From: Taiwanofungus camphoratus
Lineage: Eukaryota; Basidiomycota; Agaricomycetes; Polyporales; Taiwanofungaceae
DNA length: 64,000 nucleotides
Direction of reading: 5' to 3'
Assembly: GCA_003999685.1 (NCBI GenBank)
Contig: CP021224.1
Coordinates: 2,480,001 to 2,544,000, forward strand
In this document: one piece after another, positions 10,716 through 24,490 of the stretch
How positions within the stretch are numbered: the first letter of the stretch is position 1
Layout: the number at the start of each line of letters is the position of its first letter
The notes under the pieces: generated by a model
The model's database searches: none
Told to the model about the DNA's origin: nothing
Seen by the model: the letters and a program-made list of their open reading frames with translations, nothing else
Program-made: the position numbers and the translations under genes

Positions 10716-12393
10716 GTTGAGAGGGGGGAAGAGGCGAGGAATGGGGAGTCAAGGTACAGATACGGCCTGTTATACAGCAAACGTCGGTGGTGGGATGGTG
10801 GATATAACAAGCATCATGTCAGGCGAGTCATACCAGATGCCCTCTGGGTCGTAATGCTTTATCATCAGCCTGTGAGGAATGCTGAAAAGCTTGGGTCAAC
10901 ACGCGGCGCCGCAGGGGGCCCGAAGCCGATTTAAGGGTGCTTGGTACTCACAGGAGGCACGTCGTTGTCGGTGGAGTGAAAGATCAGTGGCTTGTGACGT
11001 GAGCCATCTGGTAATTTGTGTTGACTCAGCACAAGACTAACGATATCAGGTCCCGGGCCTATCGAGTCAATCGTCAAGGACGCGTAGACACGGCTAACAA
11101 GAAAGGACATTTTACTTCCGAACATAGCATACCAGTCATTGATTCTCTTATACGATGACGACATGACATCTCCAGTTACGAAGGAGGGAATGAAGAGACC
11201 CACTCGACAGACCGAATGACAGGACTTCGACGGGGTATGCTGTGGCGTTGTATACATAGAATGCACACATGACCTACCGCCACGAGAGGTTTTCCGAGTT
11301 CCCTTGGTCGCCGAGTACTCTCGACGAGTCTATCGTTACAATCTGATAAAAAATCCTCGAAGCTGAGATATCGACGACTTCACAGCTATTGCAGAGATTC
11401 GTGAGCATCAATCGTATTATATTTGATATTCGAATCATTTTGACGCGCAAGAAATCAAGCGTGAGCAAGTCCGCTCGTGGCAGACCCACAAGAACAAAGA
11501 TATTAGCAATTTCCCATCAAAGTCATGTTCAAAGGGGATTACCTGCCAATATCCAGAAACGACGAAGAGCTCCGAAATGCAAGGCTTCTCTGATTTGTAA
11601 GTGCACTCACCTCACAATGGACATGTACCCACATCCAATCCCGTTCGTCAAACTGCTATCTGCTATGTCCGTGACCCTCAGATCGTTCGACAAATGTGGC
11701 TGTGTGAGTTTCGCGTATATTGAGACCCTCGTTTTTCCGTTCCAGACGCTGACTACTTGGACTAAGGTCGCACCTTTTACTTGCCACCACTATCGTTGCA
11801 CAGTTGTAACGTCGGCTCCGTATTTCTCAGCAATTCATAGCGTTCGCAGTCATTATGCCATTAATCAGTCTTATGAAGTATCCTTGCACCTGGAAAACAA
11901 CCGTGCTCCGTCCAGCCCGACACCAGGAACACACAAGAGGACATCAAGCCAGGATTGCATAAAATTCTGATGCATTCCATGACGCTTGGGTGCACAGATT
12001 TATTCCCAATACCGGAGAAGACTGTTATCAAAAGCCATGTCGCTTCCGAGGAAAGAGAGCGATGCAACCTTGGCTGTGGTGCGAGTGACATGACCCAGTA
12101 GCTTGAATATGACCATGACCGCTGTGGGCCTGCACCTAAGAATTAATTCGTAAGCTCGCCCGTCGTTGACATGTCTTACTCGCATGGAAAACCAATACCA
12201 GGAAGCCATAAAAGAACTCAGAGACATTCAATCACAAGGCAGGTGACCAATCACTGACGCGTGACAACAGAGCCCCTAAGGAGTGAACGGGCAGTTATAT
12301 TATAAGATTTCAACAGTAAAAATACTAACAGCCATGGACCTAAACTTTGAGCGTCCATTCGCTACAGCGAGAAGGAACTCACCTTAATGCAAT
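10716..12393. other. Intergenic, no confident gene
   Basis: Open frames of 70-193 codons occur on both strands but are AT-rich, overlap, and show no family motif. Some minus-strand stretches between 10931 and 12227 look faintly coding and could be remains of a multi-exon membrane protein gene, but I could not build a consistent model. Confidence 0.4.
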
Positions 12394-12975
12394 TTAATCA
12401 CAGCTGCCGCCACTCGGACCGTCCCTCCACCGCTCGTCCGTCTTCTCAATCGAGCAGTCGAACTGGGGCTTCCCCAACCTCTCGTTTACGTCGTTGTGCC
12501 TCGCGCACAACCATCTGCTCAGGGCGACCCGTCCGCTCACGTCTGGTGGGTGGTCTCTCAGGTTCTCGCCGAAATGCGACGCGCAGTGCGAGCACGGGTA
12601 CAGAACCGGGAGCGAGCGCAAGAGGCCGAGCATGTTCGCGCGTTGATTGGGCGTCGGGCGCTCAGGGTAGTAGGCCGCGGTCGTGTGCAGGAACGTCCAG
12701 GTCGCGCGGCCGAGCTGCTCGACGTCGGGCGGGCAATGCGCAGGGAGGACGTCCGGGTCGGACTGCTGCGTGCCGTTGACGCCGGATGCCAGGGCGGCCA
12801 TCATCGCAGCGGTGGCCTGCTGGCTGCCCTGCTTCTGGCCTTGGGCATCGGCTTTCTGCTTCAGAGGCCGCCAGTTCCGGAATGCGGTGCAAGGTTTGCA
12901 GGGTTTGCCGTCAGGACCGAGTACCACTCCTGGAGGCACCTTTGTTGAGGGAGTGTTCTCTGTTGAACCTGGCAT
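12394..12975 (-). CDS. ERV1: FAD-linked sulfhydryl oxidase ERV1
   Basis: ERV1/ALR re-oxidises Mia40 in the mitochondrial intermembrane space and passes electrons to cytochrome c. This single-exon frame codes for 193 residues, near the usual 180-200. The N-terminal tail holds the shuttle pair GKPCKPC. The FAD domain starts at LGRATWTFLHTTAAYYPERP and contains the active-site pair YPCSHC; CARHNDVNERLGKPQFDC supplies the FAD-contacting HNxVN and LGK residues and the structural disulfide. All expected cysteines are present. The start is the ATG at 12973-12975, shortly before GKPCKPC. A low-complexity linker rich in Gln and Ala joins the two parts. It is divergent from the GH47 gene and tandem with the aldo-keto reductase. 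Confidence 0.95.
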   Translation of the reverse strand: MPGSTENTPSTKVPPGVVLGPDGKPCKPCTAFRNWRPLKQKADAQGQKQGSQQATAAMMAALASGVNGTQQSDPDVLPAHCPPDVEQLGRATWTFLHTTAAYYPERPTPNQRANMLGLLRSLPVLYPCSHCASHFGENLRDHPPDVSGRVALSRWLCARHNDVNERLGKPQFDCSIEKTDERWRDGPSGGSCD

Positions 12976-13533
12976 AGTTCGTGCTACAAATGTGGGGAGG
13001 GTGGGACGAGGAAGAAAATGCCAACACCGCGTCAGTTACTGAGCAGCGCGGCAGTGAGCGCTAGCTGACGAGCATGTACTTGCTTAGCGCCCGCACCGAC
13101 ACCACGCGTGATTCACATCGGACTTTGCCGAACACGCATTCTCGGGGACAATGCACATTCACCACTTACAGGTTGCAGCACATAAATATGTCCTATGGCA
13201 ACTGAAAAACACTCCCAGTTGGTACTTGTGAGTATCGACCAATAAAATTTCTAGCATTCGTTAAGGCCGCCAAAAAAGTCCGGCTTTTGACCAATCAAGA
13301 GTGGGTGCCGACTAAGGAAGTGTGCTGACCATACCAGCAACCATAAGTACATCACTGTCTTTGCTCAACGATACGATTGTTTGAGGAGCTTTATAGACTC
13401 CCCATTGTGTTGTGAATGGAGGCCTTTTCTATTCTCCAGGGCATCCGACATATAAATATGAACACTGAAAGGAGTCCCACTGAATAGATGGGAAATATCA
13501 CAATAGTCAATCCTAAACTCCACGAACTTTCAA
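12976..13533. other. Intergenic region upstream of ERV1
   Basis: No gene recognised. This probably holds the ERV1 promoter; no distinctive motif stands out. Confidence 0.4.
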
Positions 13534-13861
13534 TCTCTCATTTTGGGACCGGGAAGAACAAATCGCTAGACTGCAACTCGCATTCAAAGTTTCAAACCCA
13601 AGGGCCGAGTCGCTTGCGAACAAGCTCGGTTGCCTAATTGGGCTGTTGATCGAAATATACAGGACAACAGCCGAGGTTCCTGTACTAAAGTTGTCCTGGC
13701 AATGTGCGAAACTTGTTCAGCTCCCAAAACGTCTGTCTCTACTGCTTGCCTTGCGACGACTGAAGGTATGCTTACTTGGATTGGGATCTAATCGCTTCGT
13801 TTACTACCTATCAAAAGCTCAGCCTCAACACTCTGGCGCGGCGTCGGAACTGCTTTCATGA
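13534..13861 (+). CDS. Unrecognised coding-like frame
   Basis: One frame stays open for over 100 codons and reads like a structured protein (FWDREEQIARLQLAF, NKLGCLIGLLIEIYRTTAEV, then CAKLVQLPKRLSLLLALRRL) before a stop at 13859-13861. No in-frame ATG is seen, so it would be an inner or last exon, or a relic of a larger gene. A possible GT splice donor follows LRRLK near 13765. It lies 36 bp before the GH47 start on the same strand. I do not recognise the family; it could also be chance. Confidence 0.35.
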
Positions 13862-13897
13862 ATAGACAGCCCAGCGTGACCTGTCGACCGATGCGCA

Positions 13898-16023
<2,126 letters not shown>

Positions 16024-16245
16024 GAGGACACTAATATATCTGATAAGTTTTGAGTTCCTGGAGGCAAGTCGTCGTTAATCCGTCGGTGCTGAGGTAATAG
16101 GCCCATTTCATGGCGTGACACTGCTACGCGAAATCGTGATTGGCACTGGCCACAGAGCTTGATGATCCCAGTAAGGAAGCGGATTGCGCCTGGCAGTGAT
16201 GCTCCTGCTCGGCATTCTCGTATCACGCAGACACACAAATTGGGG

Positions 16246-18470
16246 TTATGACTCGTCCATTGCATTGTGATCCGCTCTACTATGAGCAGTGTCTGTCTCG
16301 GACTTCGCCCTTTTGCCATTCCTCTGTTCCTCTCCAGGCTTGTCTCCCTCGGCCCGAGGATGGTCTGTGGCCTGTGCTTGCTCCTGCAACTTGTCTGCGA
16401 GCGCGCGTTTTTTCTTCAACCTTGCAAGTTCACGCTGTGTTAGCTCCTTTTCCCTCCTCTTCGCTTGTGACACGTCACCCGTCTCAGCCGAAACCTCTGA
16501 CAGGAGATCCCGTCTGAGAGGATCATGTTCGGGATCCACGTTTTTTGGCATAGACGAAAGTGGTGAATAGAGATCGAGCGCTTTCAAATCTTCCGGCGTG
16601 GCTGAGGTGGAAAATGTCAGTACACTGAAATGTGAGAGTCAATGTGATGAGGAGACCCATACCTGGAACCACAGAGGTGGATTGCAAAGCCAAGAGAAGA
16701 GCAGGAGCATTAGTTAAAGCTACTTCCTTAGCCTGAGAAGGGTACATGAAGTTTGCGTCGTCAGCAGAGTTGCTGCTTCGATGCCCTGCCTTTGTACACT
16801 TACAATTCCAGAATCCCATGATAACATTTTGACTGATTGAGTTTCATCTGCGATATCTGTATCGCTCACGCCACCCCAAGTTGCATCCAATAGTACCCAA
16901 GTGATACCATCTGAAGAGATAATAAAGTCTATGATAGGCCTGCCGAAGTCTAGCAGCTGCACAGCAGGCGGAGGGCCCGCGTCCTTTTCTGGAAAATCAC
17001 AGTAAAACAGTGCAGTAGCGCTGTACATCACGAAATGAGCCACCATCTGACAAACTAAGAGCCCAAGATTTGACTTACCCAACGGCGCTGAATATAAGAA
17101 ACCGGCCTCGCGCACCTAAATCTAGGGACCGGATCTTGTGCAGCACGAAGACTAGCCGATCAGAATGTGACGAGCTGCCAGGATGCGCATCCCCTTCTCT
17201 CAGACTAGCACTACTCTCTCGGGCTTGCAGTGTGGCTGCTCCCTCGTCGACCCCCTCAGATAACGCAGTGACACCTGGGTTAGGGTCCTCCTGTTTATCT
17301 ATCTCCGGCGTCCCTTCAACCTCTCCGCCCTTCCGATCTTTCCCCTTCCCCTTACGCCCTCTCATCCTCTGCCTTGTGTTCTCTGCCGGCACACTACCAC
17401 CTTCCCCTTCCTCGCGATCCCACTTAGTTTTGGGAGCCCTCACTTTGATATACGACTTGACAGACTCGTATACAGGTATTTCACTGAGAAGTGCCCCACT
17501 CATCCAGTCCCAGACCTTGAGCATTGGATCGCCCCCTCCTGACACAAGAATGGACGGGGCGAAGTCGGGAATATGAATGGCAGAGATAAACCTGTCAGGG
17601 GGAGACATGTGGACGCATTCAGAGCGCGCAAAGACAATCCCGGTCTGATAAAAAGTAGACGCACTTTTCGTGGCCGAGACAGTATCTCTCAATAACGTAT
17701 CCCTGAGGATACCAACTAACTCTGACATGCTCGTCTCTGTCCGCCGTGATAATGTATTTCTCATCCGGGGAGAGGAGGAAACATGTGAGTAGCGATACAT
17801 GGCCTAGGACAAGGGTTCCGTTCGATGGATTTTCATGCGAAGTCAGGGTGCCGCGCTGTGATGCGCCGATGAGAGGAGTAGATGCGGGAGTTGGCTCGGG
17901 ATGCAGGGGATAGCTGGTATAGGAAGAAGAATTTGCGCAGCGTGGCGATGAGGGTACAATCGAAGAGCGGAGGATGAGAGTCTGACCTGAATACATCTCC
18001 GAATTTATCGGAAACGAGGATAGTTTGCCCGTCGCGCGTAAAGCGCATCTCCGTTGGCTTCTTTGGCAGCTCTCTGATTGATAATGAGCAAGTGTAGATA
18101 TCGTGTCTTGGTCAGGGAATTTTACACATTCAATTTATGAGATCCTGGCTTGCCTCTCACTCAGGAGCTTCAGCCCATCGACTTGCCAGACCTTCAACTT
18201 CTTATCGTCCCCCACCGTAATGACATGTTTAAGGGCATCGTCAGCCGCTGCGCAGCGTATTAGGCCGGTTTTTAGCAAAGCGTCATCTTCCGCCTCTAAC
18301 TCCACTGTGGAATAAATGACATCGCCACTTCTGCCTCGTTTAATTAGCTAGCTGAGACGCCAAAAGACGCATCGCACACACTGGGAATCAATCACTTGTA
18401 TATGGGGTCCAGAGATAACAATTGCCCGAGAAGTTCCCAGAAAAAGACGATAGTGAGGAAAAAAAGACAT
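16246..18470 (-). CDS. TRM82: tRNA (guanine-N7-)-methyltransferase non-catalytic subunit TRM82 (WDR4)
   Basis: Trm82 is the WD-repeat partner that stabilises Trm8 for m7G46 modification of tRNA. Start ATG is at 18468-18470 (MSFFPHYRLFLGTSRAIVIS). Introns 1 to 3 lie at 18305-18379, 18074-18153 and 17914-17986; the second appears to use a GC donor (AG/GCAAGC), because this keeps the conserved SERELPKKPTEMRFTRDG. WD-repeat blocks follow: ITVGDDKKLKVW, TILVSDKFGDVF, the hallmark DEKYIITADRDEHVRVSWYP, then ILVSGGGDPMLKVWDW. A basic, low-complexity insert rich in KGKGKDRKGGE comes next, and the C-terminus has LYSPLSSMPKNVD followed by a Lys/Arg/Glu-rich helix. The stop is at 16246. A 5' fragment is mirrored at 2465-3025. 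It is divergent from the TMEM97-like gene. Confidence 0.92.
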
Positions 18471-18764
18471 GAGCGTACTGGGAAACCTTTGGCGCTCAGC
18501 GCGACGCGAACCTTGACGCGACTTTGGCGTCTTCCCTCTTGACGTTCGAATTCTTGAGCCTCATGGTCCGCATAATCGTACGACCGTGCAAAGTGCATTA
18601 TAAAAGGTCAGCCTGACGAGCACATCTCAACGGTGATCACCAGTAGCGAAGATCTCCGTCTCGGTGCTCACCGTGTCAAAGTCACCCACTGCAGACTGCC
18701 TACATCACCTGACAACAGCTGCAACCTTTCGAAACATCCTGTGACCGTAAACTAGAACTTTGCC
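18471..18764. promoter_or_regulatory. Bidirectional promoter of TRM82 and TMEM97-like gene
   Basis: These 294 bases separate two divergent start codons and are copied at 2171-2464. Confidence 0.6.
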
Positions 18765-19516
18765 ATGGCCAGGGTCAAACTAACATCGCGTCCACTTGAC
18801 CTTGTCTATTTCACGTTCTTTATGGTGAGCCTCCGTGCTTCATCCTACCCCCCACGCTCATTGCCCTCTCCCATTTGTAGATACACCTCCCTGCGACGCT
18901 TCTGGTCGATCTCCAGGCTATATATCCTACATCCATGGTACCTGCCATGATCTCAAAGATACCCGAGCTCTATATCGCCATGTCGAGCGACCCCCTCATC
19001 GGTGGTGCTATGGGCTACTTTGGACAGCTTGACAGCTATGTTTGGTTCAAGACGTTCCTTATGCTTGAAGCGTTAGTCGCTTTTGACATTCTGACTGCTG
19101 ACTTTACCCGCGACATGACTGCCTCTTCTATTCAGGTTCTTCCAGATCCCAGTCTTCATTTTTGGCATGCGAGGGCTATGGAAAGGTGAAGCTTTATATA
19201 TATGTTCTAATATAGTTTCTCACGTATTATACTTGCAGACTCGCGTAGCATCTACGTACTGCTTCTGATCTATGCGGCATCGACAAGCACGACTACACTT
19301 CCCTGTCTCGCAGTCATCCTTACGACACCTCTCACGTCGTCCCAGACTGTGACCGCCGAGCTCGTTTCAATCACCTCTGAACAGCGACTTTTGCTGCTAT
19401 CCAGTTACATTCCATTCTTCCTCATCCCTTTAGTCATGGCCGTGGATATGGCAACCCGTGTATCGAAGCTTGTGAAAGCTGGGAGTGATGCTCAGCATGC
19501 CGTCAAAACGAGATAG
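18765..19516 (+). CDS. TMEM97/sigma-2 receptor-like EXPERA-domain membrane protein (right copy)
   Basis: Four exons (18765-18824, 18881-19071, 19136-19185, 19239-19516) give 192 residues with phase-correct GT-AG introns. The N-terminus RPLDLVYFTFFM-IHLPATLLVDLQ is diagnostic of the family, whose members span the ER membrane four times and are tied to sterol transport or sensing. Further blocks are GQLDSYVWFKTFLMLEAF, FQIPVFIFGMRGLWKDSRS and SSYIPFFLIPLVMAVDMA. The C-terminus ends AVKTR, basic as in many ER-resident proteins. The coding region seems identical to the copy at 1419-2170. It diverges from TRM82. Confidence 0.9.
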
Positions 19517-20995
19517 ATCTGCCCTCATCTCTCAGTCTTCCTTAGCATGCTTCAGAGCTGGTGCCCTCGGACAGCACTCGTTGGCATATTATTGGTCCAG
19601 CTTGGAGGACGATCGTTGGTATGAAGGTGTATCGCCTCGTATATCTTGATGCACGTACTAGATTCGGTCTGCGTGCACCGTTCCTGAAGTTCAGAGACAG
19701 ATAAAACTATTGCTAGTCACCCAGGCGCCGAACCGCTGTGACCTCCTTGGCTGCTTGAGGCCACACACAATGCATCCGATGCTATGCTCCCGATGATGTA
19801 TGACACTGACATAGAAACTCCTATCTACGGTCTACATATGTGTACGGTATCCTCGCCAGAGTGAGTCTATATGTCTCAGAGGATAGCCAATCAGAAAGAG
19901 AAGGGGCACTGACTCGAACATGCAAGACTCAATCCCAGTCGCCACGATGCAGCCCGGTACGTCTCCGCCCCCCTCCTGTTGCGGGGAAGTGGAAGTTATT
20001 CCAGAACCTGACTGTGAGCGCCTGAGCACTAGACAGGACATCGGTGACACATTCTTGATTCTCCATCTGATTCCTGTTCGCATCTTTATTCTATCTCTTT
20101 GCCTGTCATTATGTCTCACTCGGTATTGCACCTCAGGCAGGAGCCTTATCGTGACATCTAGTCTTCTTGAGGCCCTATTTGTGTGCAGCAATGAGGACCT
20201 GAAAGACTATATCCCGGGGGATGTTCCCTACCAGATCCAAATAGAGATGGCCTGCTTTTTGGAAGTTGTCAGTGTAACATCCCTGGAGCATCCCAAGACT
20301 GGTTCGGCAGGTGTGTGCTCTAGCGGCTGTGATCGATGCGCGGTTGGTGCGCAGTCAATGCTTTATCCTTTGAGGGTGGCGATTGCAAACATCGAGAGCA
20401 AGACAGAACAAAGAACGGTCCTGCCTGAGGTGCAGTATTGGGTAGCTTGTCTTCGCGCCTGAGATGCAGAAGCCTTCAATCCATCGTGCACCTGCCCTAC
20501 GACATTCTGTGCAATGAATATTCTACATTGCAGTACTCACGCGCAGAACCAATAATGCATACAGGAACAATGCAAGACCACATAGACCGCGTATCATGCT
20601 CGCGCTTAGAGTCAAACTTGCTCCAGGTACGTTTTCTGGACGTCTTCACCGAGCGATCGCAATCATGCAGCGAAGTACGCCAAATTTCTGACACTTGAGC
20701 ATCTCCAGCATTTTGATATGCCTGTGTGCCCATCACCCTGTCCTACATTTATCTGCCACTGGCTGCCAGTGCTTCTGCAAGCTTTTCTTCCCCACTACCT
20801 CCCATTACAATACTGGACAACGGACACGTTGCTGACCGTGTACTCCCTAGCATTGACTAGATAAACCCTGTTCGAAGGCAAGTGCTTTTGTCGTGCACGA
20901 TCTGATCATCTATCTTAGTGACAGGTTGATACTTGATTCACGGCCCGGTCCACGATCCTTGATCTACTTAACTACGAAGCAATATACATTCTGCA
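19517..20995. other. Outer part of right arm and junction, no recognised gene
   Basis: It mirrors 1-1418 up to about 20936, then continues into the DUF6535 gene promoter. Open frames up to 180 codons lack known motifs. Confidence 0.5.
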
Positions 20996-23828
20996 ATGCT
21001 TGGACCTGCTGCTCCATCTACGAGCCCTTCTTTGCTTCCTCGGGCAGACGATACAGAAGTCACTGAAAATGCAAGGAGTGGGATGGCAGACGGTGACACG
21101 CCCTCAGATGACCTGTCTTCCTGTTCTCCAGGTACTTCATATTTGTCTCGAGAAATGAGTACGGGTAATTACATGAGCTCAAGAAGTAACAGCCATACCC
21201 TCAGAGCTACCTCAGAGAGACGCCAGCAAGCTGGGAACTTCAAACTCAAGCCAGGTGGAAAGGCTTCAACGCCGGGGATCGCGAAAACAGACATTGCCGG
21301 AGAGGAATCCCCCAGTCAGTATGTTTACGCTCCTAGATTGGCACACAGACCTGATGAAAGTAGGGTGGACAAAAAGTGCATGAAGAAAATGATTCGAGTC
21401 CAAACTCGCAACTCCCTCAAGGCGAGGAACAAGAGCAGCGGCGACCGAGCAAGGTGAGCCTCAGATTCATCAAAGCCACAGGTTTGGCAGTTGAAGCGTA
21501 ACAAAACAGAACACGGGACGACATCCTAGAGCAAGTGCAGAGACGAGGCCAGGAGGTGAAACCCAACAAGACAAGACCAAGGCTTCTGCAGCCTGGGCAA
21601 AATGCGCAAAAAGGTTGTGGAAGGAAGATGAAGATATGATCATGAAATTGAAGCAGGAGATTGATCGCCAGCTGACATTCGTGAGCATTCGCCTTTTGTA
21701 GTTGTCGTTCAGTTAGGTTCCATGACTGTAGGGTCATGCGATGGTCAGGACAAGGTTTACATATGATCGGGTCTTTCTGCCACTAAGCCTTTCGTTCCGT
21801 TTACTGATTCCACACTGGTAGGCTGGCATCTTTTCGGCAGTGCTAACTGCATTCAACATCGAACTATACACATCGCTGCAGCCGCCTGTGGTTGATCCCT
21901 CCCTTGCGATCCTATTACACATATCGGCACAACTAAGCAGCTTCTCGGTCAACAACGGCGGGCTCATTAATTCAACACTGCCTGCGTTATCGATGACAAT
22001 TGCGCAACCACAGGTATCATCTTCGGCCATTCGCATCAATGCATGGTGGTTTTCCAGTCTTATCATGAGTCTCTCTGCAACGTCCATAGGTATATCAGTC
22101 CAGCAATGGCTATCATCTTATCTCAGCCACGGGCCTACCGATTATCGTACGAGTGCTCGCATCCGGCAACATCGTTCGTCCGGTCTGGCAAAGTGGAGAG
22201 TCATGGAAATAGCAAACCTTCTCCTGGTTCTCCTACAGGTTGCTCTCATTTTATTCCTTATTGGTCTACTGGAGCTCCTTTGGCCACTGGATAAAGTGGT
22301 TGCGAGCATTGCGACAGTCCTTGCGGGGGCTCTGGTGCTGTTTACAATATGTACCTCCATACTTCCTGCACTAGCCGAATCATGTCCGTATAAATCCACC
22401 CAAGCATGGTGGGTTATGGTGCCGTTATCATCACTCAAAGTAGCAATTTCTTTCATTGCCGAGAAGACTTGCTTGAAAAATGCTATTACCACCACTATCT
22501 CGCTGGCATGGACCATATACAACCATCTGAAAAGTGTACCGTTTCCAGATGTCCCTCACCCTCAACCTCGCTGGATGACTTACAGAAGCTGGACGGAGTA
22601 TGAGGAAGCCCTTGTCCGCTATAATACAGAGCTTGATCGATCCATTATGCTAGAGATAGCCCGGATGACCGTGGCAGAATACACATCACTCGAGGAGATT
22701 GTCCGCCCTTGCCTCAATAGTATGCAGCTTTCGCCCGCACTCTCTTGTGTCAAGACTCTTTTGGAAGAACGACAGTCCAGTGTATGGACCGGCGAGAAGT
22801 CGGATGCTGTGCTTCTGGACATTGCACTTGATGTGCTGGCCAGGACTCAATTAGAAGAATTTAAATCCGTCGAGAAGAGCATCAAGTCTCATCAAGACTC
22901 CATATTGCTCGCATTGTGGCCGTTGACTACGGATATTGCCGTGATACCGAACTTACAAGGCAGCTATAAAACATCCCATATTGTAGACGTTCTGTCTGCC
23001 CTTCTAAATAGCGATCAGGAATACGACTTTTCGAGTGACTCGCGATGGAAAGCGTCGCGTTTACTATGGTTATGTCGCGATCTTTTCCGGGACCTTACTG
23101 AAAAGCGTAAGTAGTTCAAATACTCAAAATGCTGTTTACTCACCATAGATGCTGGGACAGATGCTCGGGCGGTCATCACATACGCTACAGCATTCAAGGA
23201 GAACGAGTATCCTGAGGAATTTCTGGAGCGCGTTGCTTTGGCCCTCCATTTTTCTGCAGCTTTGTGTCCTCCAGACTACCAGCATACTCGAAGTGAACTG
23301 TTGGCAATGCTTGGTCATCTGCAGAAGGGTCTTGATACTCTTGACAATGATTCACCTTCTTCCTTCTTGTGGGACCCGTCTGTTATGTCAGTCCTCTCAT
23401 CGAGTCTGCTCCATATAGCCAAGGAGCGGCAGGATCCGAGGATTGTGAATGCTGCCCTCGTGCGTGGCCTAGAAAAGTGGTCTACAGCTGGGAAGTCTCT
23501 TGTGGGTGGTAATTGGTTTCCCGAGGAATTTTCTACCATCCATCAATGCCTACAGGAATTGCATGCCCTGCTCGACAGTTCTTCGCAGGCAGATCCGTGA
23601 GTCCCTTTCACTACCGTGGTTTCCATACTATGCATTTGCACTCAATCTTCTGCAATCAGCGCACCGGCCACCTCAGACGGTAGTGTAGATGGTACAGTAG
23701 ATGGCATCGGGAAAAATGCAGGTAACTACGTAGCTGGGTGTGCTACCTCCCCGATCTATAGTGCTATATGGTGTTACAGATCGGGTTGTAGCTGCCATAG
23801 CACTGGGAGCTACCTTAATTTTTCCTGA
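20996..23828 (+). CDS. DUF6535-domain membrane protein
   Basis: DUF6535 is a basidiomycete-centred domain of unknown function with N-terminal membrane helices. Exon 1 (ATG at 20996) is a Ser/Thr-rich, probably disordered leader. The next exon has the family lead-in KCAKRLWKEDEDMIMKLKQE, followed across an intron by AGIFSAVLTAFNIELYTSLQ, the domain core. Membrane segments follow at WWFSSLIMSLSATSIGISV, LLLVLLQVALILFLIGLLEL and VLAGALVLFTICTSIL. The long soluble C-terminal part (LDIALDVLARTQLEEF, SVLSSSLLHIAKERQDP) has a helical repeat look. An intron after KEDEDM...RQLTF and two near the 3' end (after LTEKR and ADP) are needed. The stop is at 23826-23828. It looks intact; function unknown. Confidence 0.85.
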
Positions 23829-24490
23829 TGCCGGGTAGACCGAAGTATGATTTACCCTTGAAGATCAAGTTTGACGGATGGTCTAACACTAACGTTGGGC
23901 TTTGGAAGTAATGTCTCATTTTAAAGAGCTTCTGTCTTGATTCACCATGGAATGCATATCTACAGTTTCGCTGGCTATAATTTATGAGTAATACTTCGGG
24001 CATGTGTCGTGGTTGTAGACAATGCTGTGCCAACTTGTGCTGTTCGCTTTCTTTTCCATGCTTCTGGCAGTCCTTTTATACTTTCAAGTTAATTATGCCT
24101 TTAATCCGATCTAGCAGTCTGTCTTTGAACGTTTTATAATTATTTATCTCATAATATGATTCCCGGGCCTGGCAGATGGGTCATATCATCATTTTGGACC
24201 ATGTGTGTATACCTACCCTCATGCGGCCAACATGAAGGTGAGACAAATCAACGGGTGAATGATGTAGGATGCGCAATGTGGGCGACTTGTTATAAGGTCC
24301 ACCACGCATTGGGTATACAGCCTTGGGTACAGCATGTCGTCTATGGCTAGCACTGATCATGCAGATGTTCAACGGCTGAGATGACAAGCGGTGCTTAGTA
24401 CCATTGACGAGGCTTATCAGCACAGATGTGAATGACGAGCTTGAGAAGACAAAGACAAAGTGAACATGAAAGAACATCGCTGATTAAACA
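23829..24490. other. Intergenic between convergent DUF6535 and FunK1-B genes
   Basis: AT-rich; only short frames. Nothing recognised. Confidence 0.5.

Larger units (their letters stand above)
17911..20936. repeat. Right arm of the 3-kb inverted duplication
   Basis: This is the mirror of 1-3025. It carries the first part of TRM82, the shared promoter, the TMEM97-like gene, and about 1.4 kb of unassigned DNA. Since TRM82 is complete only here, this arm is probably the parental locus. Confidence 0.95.

Noticed and set aside
11389-11970. 193-codon plus-strand frame
   Set aside because: AT-rich with no family motif or intron logic; likely chance.
10716-12393. A DUF6533/DUF6534-type membrane protein gene on the minus strand
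   Set aside because: A few stretches looked suggestive, but no consistent exon chain or hallmark motif could be found.
23700-23828. Small hairpin-like stretch as a regulatory RNA
   Set aside because: Pairing is short and imperfect and the stretch is better explained as the last exon of the DUF6535 gene.
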